NCBI GenBank assembly: GCA_900541865.1
Contig: UQLO01000002.1
Location: forward strand, 56,061-120,060
Direction: 5' to 3'
DNA: 64,000 nt
Origin: an uncultured Porphyromonadaceae bacterium
GTDB taxonomy: Bacteria > Bacteroidota > Bacteroidia > Bacteroidales > Muribaculaceae
The position numbers were made by a program, and so were the translations under genes. This document shows positions 60,026 to 64,000 of this stretch, in pieces; the first letter of the stretch is position 1; every line of letters begins with the position of its first letter. The notes below the pieces were generated by a model. It saw only the letters and a program-made list of their open reading frames with translations. It ran no database searches and had not been told where the DNA came from.

Positions 60026-60058
60026 AAGGGAGCGCCCCGGTTGACGGAGCGCTCCCTT
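60026..60058 (-). terminator. Terminator of the exbB-exbD-exbD-tonB operon
   Basis: AAGGGAGCGC (60026-60035) pairs perfectly with GCGCTCCCTT (60049-60058) around a 13-base loop, 24 bases past the tonB stop. Confidence 0.75.
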
Positions 60059-60082
60059 GAGGTATGGAAATCAAAAGCGGTA

Positions 60083-60931
60083 TTACTGGAGGCGGAAGGT
60101 TACGGGCAGAGTGTAGGTAACCTTTACGGGCTGGCCGTTGTTACGGCCGGGAATCCAGCGGGGCATTGCCTGGATTACGCGGAGAGCCTCGCGGTCGAGA
60201 GCGGGGTGGCGCGTGCGGACAACGCGTGCGTTTGTGATGGAGCCGTCTTTACCAACGACAAATTCCACAACAACGCGTCCCTGAACACCTTCTTCAGAAG
60301 CGGCGGGAGGATAGACAATGTTCTGGCTGAGCCAAGTATACATTGCAGCTTCACCACCGGGGAAGGACGGTTTCTGTTCTACCATTGCGATGCTGACGGG
60401 TTCGTCGTCGACAACGGGTTCTGCGATAACCTGCTCCTTGACTTCGACCTTGTTAAGGTCGTTGACGCCTTCGGAGACATCGACAGTACCGAGCTGGGCT
60501 TCGTTCTCGAGCACGTCGCTCTGGTTCTTGACTTGCTTGTCTTCTTCAATCTCTTCATCCTGAACGATGAGGAGTTCGGTTACCTGCTGAGAGTTGGCAA
60601 CTTCTTCGGGCGCGATTATTTCTTCGGGTTCGGGAGGAAGAACGATTTCTTCTTCCTGGAGTTCCTCTTCGAATTCTTCAGCGTCGAAGACAGTCACTTC
60701 CTGCTCGGTAGCGATAGCCGTTTCTTCCTCCTCGGGGCGAGCGAAGACGCCCTTGACGGAAAGGATGAGCAGAACGAGGATGACAGCCACTACACCGATC
60801 ACCCAGACGATAGCCTTGGTGTGGCGTGCTTTGGATGTGGCGCGGAGCACGTATGCACCAAAGTCTTTGTTTTTGCCTTCAAAGACTATTTCGCGCCACT
60901 CTTGTGAGGTAAGATCTACGTCTTTTGCCAT
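60083..60931 (-). CDS. tonB: Energy transducer TonB
   Basis: The 282-residue protein has a Bacteroidetes-type N-terminus (SQEWREIVFEGKNKDFGAYV), a membrane helix at about 35-60 and an acidic linker. The linker is built from Glu-rich stretches rather than the Pro-rich type of enteric TonB. The C-terminal TonB domain (about 190-282) includes KPSFPGGEAAMYTWLSQNIV, VVEFVVGKDGSITNARVVR and a PVTFRLQ end. It transmits the proton-motive force from ExbB/ExbD to outer-membrane receptors. It is the last gene of its operon. Confidence 0.93.
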   Translation of the reverse strand: MAKDVDLTSQEWREIVFEGKNKDFGAYVLRATSKARHTKAIVWVIGVVAVILVLLILSVKGVFARPEEEETAIATEQEVTVFDAEEFEEELQEEEIVLPPEPEEIIAPEEVANSQQVTELLIVQDEEIEEDKQVKNQSDVLENEAQLGTVDVSEGVNDLNKVEVKEQVIAEPVVDDEPVSIAMVEQKPSFPGGEAAMYTWLSQNIVYPPAASEEGVQGRVVVEFVVGKDGSITNARVVRTRHPALDREALRVIQAMPRWIPGRNNGQPVKVTYTLPVTFRLQ

Positions 60932-60943
60932 TTTGTCGAATCT

Positions 60944-61729
60944 TTAAGGGTTGGAAGTAGATGCTTGAGCCTGCGCGGTGGCGGCTGTGTGCTGTTCACG
61001 AATAGTAGGACGGATAATCTGGCTTCCGGTCTGCTGCTGGTAGTGCTCCAGAAGGAGAGTGTCCGTGTGGGTGGGGAGCTCGATGGAGTAACGCGAGATC
61101 TGGTTGATGTTCATCTCGTCGATGGCGTTGATCAGGCCTTCGTAGGTAGTGTTGGGGCCGGGTTTGATCACGACAACAGGACGGGTCTTGGTGGAGTCGG
61201 AGGCGTTCTCTTTTGCGAGGCGCTCGAACTCTTCCTTGGAGATCTGTTTGTTTTTCCACTGGTCCTTGAGTTCCTGGTAGCGAGCCATAACCTGTTCGTT
61301 GCGTTCGCGCAGGATGCGGCGGATGCCCTGTACCTGGTGGTTAACGTTGCCGATGAAGGCTTCGTGGCGCAGGTAGTTGTTGGTGCTGAAAGTGGTGTCG
61401 GCGATACCTTCATAATAGTAGATATTATGGATGGTTTTGCCGGTTTCGGCATCTACGGCGGGCTTGTCGCCGTTGTACTCAGTGTCGAGAATAAGAGTGA
61501 TGGCTTCCGACTGCTTGGCCTGGCTCTGCTGCTCTTTGCGCACGTCCTCGTTGGTGGGGAGGATGATTTGCAGGGTCTGGCTCTTGATCATGGTCGTACA
61601 GAGCATGAAGAAGGTAATCAGAAGCATGTTCATGTCCACCATGGGAGTAAAGTCCACATGGATGGCAATCTTCTTCTGGGCGCCTTTTTTCTTTTTGCCG
61701 CCCCCGGAGTTTTGTTCGATTTGTGCCAT
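60944..61729 (-). CDS. ExbD/TolR-type biopolymer transporter (second copy)
   Basis: The 261-residue protein has one N-terminal membrane helix. Its conserved aspartate lies in VDFTPMVDMNMLLITFF (about 27-43), the proton pathway residue of ExbD. At 261 residues it is nearly twice the classical ExbD, with a long helical periplasmic insertion (RHEAFIGNVNHQVQGIRR and RYQELKDQWKNKQISKEEFE). A Gln/Thr-rich tail closes it. It is preceded by a second ExbD gene, suggesting a hetero-oligomeric pair. An 11-base gap separates it from the first copy. Confidence 0.92.
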   Translation of the reverse strand: MAQIEQNSGGGKKKKGAQKKIAIHVDFTPMVDMNMLLITFFMLCTTMIKSQTLQIILPTNEDVRKEQQSQAKQSEAITLILDTEYNGDKPAVDAETGKTIHNIYYYEGIADTTFSTNNYLRHEAFIGNVNHQVQGIRRILRERNEQVMARYQELKDQWKNKQISKEEFERLAKENASDSTKTRPVVVIKPGPNTTYEGLINAIDEMNINQISRYSIELPTHTDTLLLEHYQQQTGSQIIRPTIREQHTAATAQAQASTSNP

Positions 61730-61740
61730 GGGTCTTTACT

Positions 61741-62553
61741 TTATTGGGTGGGTTCGTCTTCGGACTTCAGCGCGGTCATGAGGCTGAACTTGTTCAGTTT
61801 CATGGTCTGGAGGTTGTCGAATACCTGCTGCACGGTGGTGAAGGGGGTATCCTTGTCGGCCTTGATAGCGATGCCCTGACCTTTGCGCATAAGAGCGGTG
61901 TAAAGGTTGTTGACGGTTGCTCGCTGTTCGTCGGTGAGACCTTCCATCTGCTGAGTGTTAATACGCTGGGCAACGTTGTAGATAGCCTGGAGCCAAACCT
62001 GGAAGTCGTTGAGGTGGCCGCGGCGGTCGCGGTTGCCGTTGATCGGAATGCCAACCATGGGGTTGGTGAGGTCACCCTGGATTTTGTCGCGTTCGGTGAC
62101 GGACTTCGACAGGAATTCGGGGAGGTAAACGAAGGGAACACCGATCATGTTGGTATTCTTGAATTCGTTTTTCTGGGGCGCCGTGAGGTGTATCTGCCTA
62201 CTGGGATTCTGTTCGTTCCAAATGGCTTCTGCTTCGTCCAGCATGAGACCGCGGATAACCTGGGAGCTCAGGGTGGAGTCGGCGTCGCCGGTGAACGAGA
62301 TGAACAGTTTACCTTCGGTGATGGTGGGGTCGTCGAGTTTATCGGACTTGTCGGCCGAAGAAACCAGAACGGTCACCAGGTTGTTCATAGGAACCTTTTC
62401 TTCCGACACCGACGAGGGTGTGTAGACGATGGTAGGTTCTTTCTGAAGGAAGGTAGATGTCAACATGAAGAAAGTAAGCAAAAGAACGGTCACGTCGCTC
62501 ATCGCGGTCATGTCGATGAGGGTGCTCTTTCTTTTAATTTTTACTTTTCCCAT
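61741..62553 (-). CDS. ExbD/TolR-type biopolymer transporter (first copy)
   Basis: The 270-residue protein carries an N-terminal membrane helix, with the conserved aspartate in LIDMTAMSDVTVLLLTFF (about 12-29). The periplasmic domain is enlarged, with about 240 residues after the helix. Internal segments (FISFTGDADSTLSSQVIRGL, NDFQVWLQAIYNVAQRINTQ) differ from the second copy, so the two are paralogs and not a recent duplication. The two ExbD proteins and one ExbB probably form a proton channel driving TonB. Confidence 0.92.
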   Translation of the reverse strand: MGKVKIKRKSTLIDMTAMSDVTVLLLTFFMLTSTFLQKEPTIVYTPSSVSEEKVPMNNLVTVLVSSADKSDKLDDPTITEGKLFISFTGDADSTLSSQVIRGLMLDEAEAIWNEQNPSRQIHLTAPQKNEFKNTNMIGVPFVYLPEFLSKSVTERDKIQGDLTNPMVGIPINGNRDRRGHLNDFQVWLQAIYNVAQRINTQQMEGLTDEQRATVNNLYTALMRKGQGIAIKADKDTPFTTVQQVFDNLQTMKLNKFSLMTALKSEDEPTQ

Positions 62554-62597
62554 ATTTATCTAAGTTCGATGGTGTGTTGACGGTTGATAAACAGGGA

Positions 62598-63419
62598 TTA
62601 GTGGGTAGCGGCGAAGGTCTGCACGATGCTGAAACCGATTTCGTCGATAGCGTAGGTGAGGTTGTCGATCTTGTTGGTGTAGTAGTTGTAGAAGATTACA
62701 GCGAATGCGCCGGTTGCGATACCGAAGGCGGTGTTGATAAGAGCCTCGGAGATACCGGTGGAGAGTTCGGTGGAGTCGGGAGCGCCGGACTGGGACAGAG
62801 CCTGGAAGGACTTGATCATACCCATTACAGTACCGAGAAGACCTACGAGAGTACCGAGGGTGGTCATGGTGGCGATGATGGGGAGGTTCTGCTGGAGGGT
62901 GGGCATTTCCAGTGCGGTAGCTTCTTCAACCTGCTTCTGGAGGTTGGCGATTTTCTGCTCTTTGGTCAGCACGGTGTTCTTGTCCATTTCCTCATAGCGG
63001 ATCAGGGCGCTGTCGACAACGGCGGCAACGGAACCCTGCTGCTTGGCGCACAGTGCGCGGGCACCGGCGAGGTCGTTGCGCTCAAGGCAAGCCTTCACGC
63101 CGGCTACGAACTTGGCGATGTTGCCTTTGCCCTTGGCAGCGCTCAGAGCGATGTAGCGCTCAACGGCCAGAACGATAACGGTGAGGAAGAGGGTCTGGAG
63201 CACGGGCACGATGAAGCCGCCTTTATATACGGTGCCCCACAGGTTCTGGGGATGTCCGTCTTCGTCGAAGTGCATGTCGTTGCCGAACCAGAAGATGAAG
63301 AGGCATACGGCGATGATGGCGCAGATTACGATGACCCAGGCAGCGTTCTTGATGCCGGGGGCATTGTTTTTCTTTTTAGCAGCCTTGTTGAGGGGCTGGG
63401 TGGGCTTTTGAGCTTCCAT
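62598..63419 (-). CDS. exbB: MotA/TolQ/ExbB-type proton channel protein
   Basis: The 273-residue protein has an N-terminal membrane helix near 27-45. Two more are near 170-235, around LPIIATMTTLGTLVGLLGTVMGMI and the TGISEALINTAFGIATGAFAV segment with its conserved Thr residues. It is the motor subunit of the ExbB/ExbD complex. It is the first gene of the operon, followed by two ExbD genes and tonB. Confidence 0.93.
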   Translation of the reverse strand: MEAQKPTQPLNKAAKKKNNAPGIKNAAWVIVICAIIAVCLFIFWFGNDMHFDEDGHPQNLWGTVYKGGFIVPVLQTLFLTVIVLAVERYIALSAAKGKGNIAKFVAGVKACLERNDLAGARALCAKQQGSVAAVVDSALIRYEEMDKNTVLTKEQKIANLQKQVEEATALEMPTLQQNLPIIATMTTLGTLVGLLGTVMGMIKSFQALSQSGAPDSTELSTGISEALINTAFGIATGAFAVIFYNYYTNKIDNLTYAIDEIGFSIVQTFAATH

Positions 63420-63580
63420 AATTGTTTTTTAGAGTACTGAAATTGGTGAATTGTATGTTTGTTTATGTTTTCGTCGAATGAGCCGGTATTGGTTCTAAGG
63501 GTCTAAACCATGGTGTTTTATGTTTGCGATTCAAGGTCTGCGTCGCTTGCCGACCGGGGTTGGCCCGTCAAACAATACGG

Positions 63581-63611
63581 CAAAGTTAGTCAAGATGTTT
63601 CATCACGCCAA
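63581..63611 (-). promoter_or_regulatory. Promoter of the exbB-exbD-exbD-tonB operon
   Basis: On the minus strand: TTG (63609-63611), 20 nt, TAACTTTG (63581-63588). It predicts an unusually long leader of about 155 bases before the exbB ATG, in which I see no obvious structure. Confidence 0.65.
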
Positions 63612-63733
63612 ATATTTGAGGATGTTTTTTTGAAGCATATGGGGCGCAAAGTTTCCAATAAGAAGTGCAACGGCATTCTCCTCACTCCTCCGCAGGGGAA
63701 GGCCGTGCGCCGAGGGGGCTGCGCAAGCCCCCG

Positions 63734-63764
63734 TTGAGCACACTGCGCGCAAAAGGTAACTTTG
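63734..63764 (+). promoter_or_regulatory. Promoter just upstream of the IS30-family insertion
   Basis: TTG (63734-63736), 20 nt, TAACTTTG (63757-63764). It faces the transposase, and a stretch of direct or inverted repeats lies between. It may be a host promoter next to the insertion site. Confidence 0.55.
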
Positions 63765-63776
63765 TATTCAGATTTT

Positions 63777-64000
63777 GTCTGCAACACAAAAAAAGGAGAC
63801 CAAAGTCTCCCTAAGATTAAGTAATTTTGTGTTGCTAAAATGTATAAACACTTAACCTCGGAGCAAAGATACACAATAGATGTACTTCTCCAACAAAAAA
63901 AGAGCAGAAAAGAGATCTGCGAGACCATAAAAATCTCGCAGTCCACACTCTGCCGAGAACTTAAGCGCAACAGTGGTGAACGCGGCTACCATAGTAAACA
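63777..64000 (+). mobile_element. Left end of an IS30-family insertion sequence, cut by the window edge
   Basis: GCAACACAAAA (63781-63791) and TTTTGTGTTGC (63826-63836) form an inverted pair. Between them is a GGAGAC/GTCTCC hairpin (63795-63810) followed by T residues on the minus strand. The transposase starts directly after. The base composition becomes clearly more A/T-rich than the host genes. The true left end of the element is not determined; it lies within about 63765-63781. Confidence 0.7.
63840..64000 (+). CDS. IS30-family transposase, N-terminal part
   Basis: The reading frame begins at 63840 and leaves the window after 53 residues. The protein opens MYKHLTSEQRYTIDVLL and then KSRKEICETIKISQSTLCRE with LKRNSGERGYHS. 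This is the N-terminal helix-turn-helix of IS30 transposases, which bind the element's ends. The DDE core lies outside the window, so completeness cannot be judged. Confidence 0.88.
   Translation, partial: MYKHLTSEQRYTIDVLLQQKKSRKEICETIKISQSTLCRELKRNSGERGYHSK

Overview
The window reads as a chromosomal segment from a fairly GC-rich gut Bacteroidales bacterium, most likely a Muribaculaceae-type genome. The evidence is threefold. At least fifteen promoters fit the Bacteroidetes primary sigma consensus (TTG, 19-20 nt, TAnnTTTG) and Shine-Dalgarno sequences are largely absent. Families typical of the phylum recur: a DUF4421-like protein, a GIN-domain protein, YfhO, a TPR plus outer-membrane barrel pair, SGNH pairs, and a TonB operon with two large ExbD proteins. 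Gene order also fits, e.g. serC-serA with the ACT-less Lys-type SerA and rplU-rpmA. Genus-level placement is inference. No rRNA, tRNA, CRISPR or prophage was seen.

Layout. 1-6.7 kb: a truncated metallo-hydrolase, rsmG, a CvfB-like S1 protein, a dusB / GIN-domain / flippase operon, a cysteine-less thioredoxin-fold protein and a Spy-like LTxxQ protein. 6.8-16.8 kb: serC-serA, a DUF4421-like protein, a POT peptide transporter, and a large TPR protein coupled to an outer-membrane barrel. 16.9-22.6 kb: a run of overlapping genes (unknown protein, cyclophilin lipoprotein, M16 peptidase, YfhO membrane protein, methyltransferase-like fragment). 22.7-28.1 kb: glutamine synthetase and a cell-wall-peptide cluster (transglutaminase, NlpC/P60 peptidase, dipeptide epimerase). 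28.3-37 kb: phosphohexomutase, then the tightly packed ftsY-rimO-isochorismate synthase-SGNH-SGNH-AlkZ-related operon. 37.1-41.4 kb: an oxalate-degradation operon (formyl-CoA transferase, oxalyl-CoA decarboxylase, AEC-type carrier). 41.7-48 kb: an orphan ECF sigma factor, a BadF-type kinase coupled to a tricorn-like protease, and ribosomal proteins L21/L27. 48.1-53.7 kb: ComF, a DMT permease, rubrerythrin, an OmpA-family protein, an M23 peptidase and a MerR regulator. 53.7-59.2 kb: an alpha/beta hydrolase, membrane-anchored Mur ligase, D-Ala-D-Ala ligase, rhomboid and EEP phosphatase in one direction. 60-63.4 kb: an exbB-exbD-exbD-tonB operon. The window ends inside an IS30-family transposase.

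Together the genes mostly serve envelope biology: peptidoglycan precursor ligation, murein peptide breakdown, outer-membrane proteins, TonB energisation and periplasmic proteases. Serine synthesis, peptide uptake and an anaerobic oxalate-using operon are added to this. Several gene pairs share 4-bp ATGA overlaps, which suggests widespread translational coupling.

The intergenic DNA is unusually structured. A modular palindromic repeat family occurs at three loci (about 9.0, 47.2 and 59.4-59.9 kb) and a different palindrome cluster lies at 42.5-42.8 kb. A 340-bp element bounded by 36-bp inverted repeats sits at 49,813-50,152. Three genes (comF, the epimerase and the DUF4421-like gene) appear to start within a few bases of their transcription start. 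All functional calls are from reading the sequence; no searches were run.
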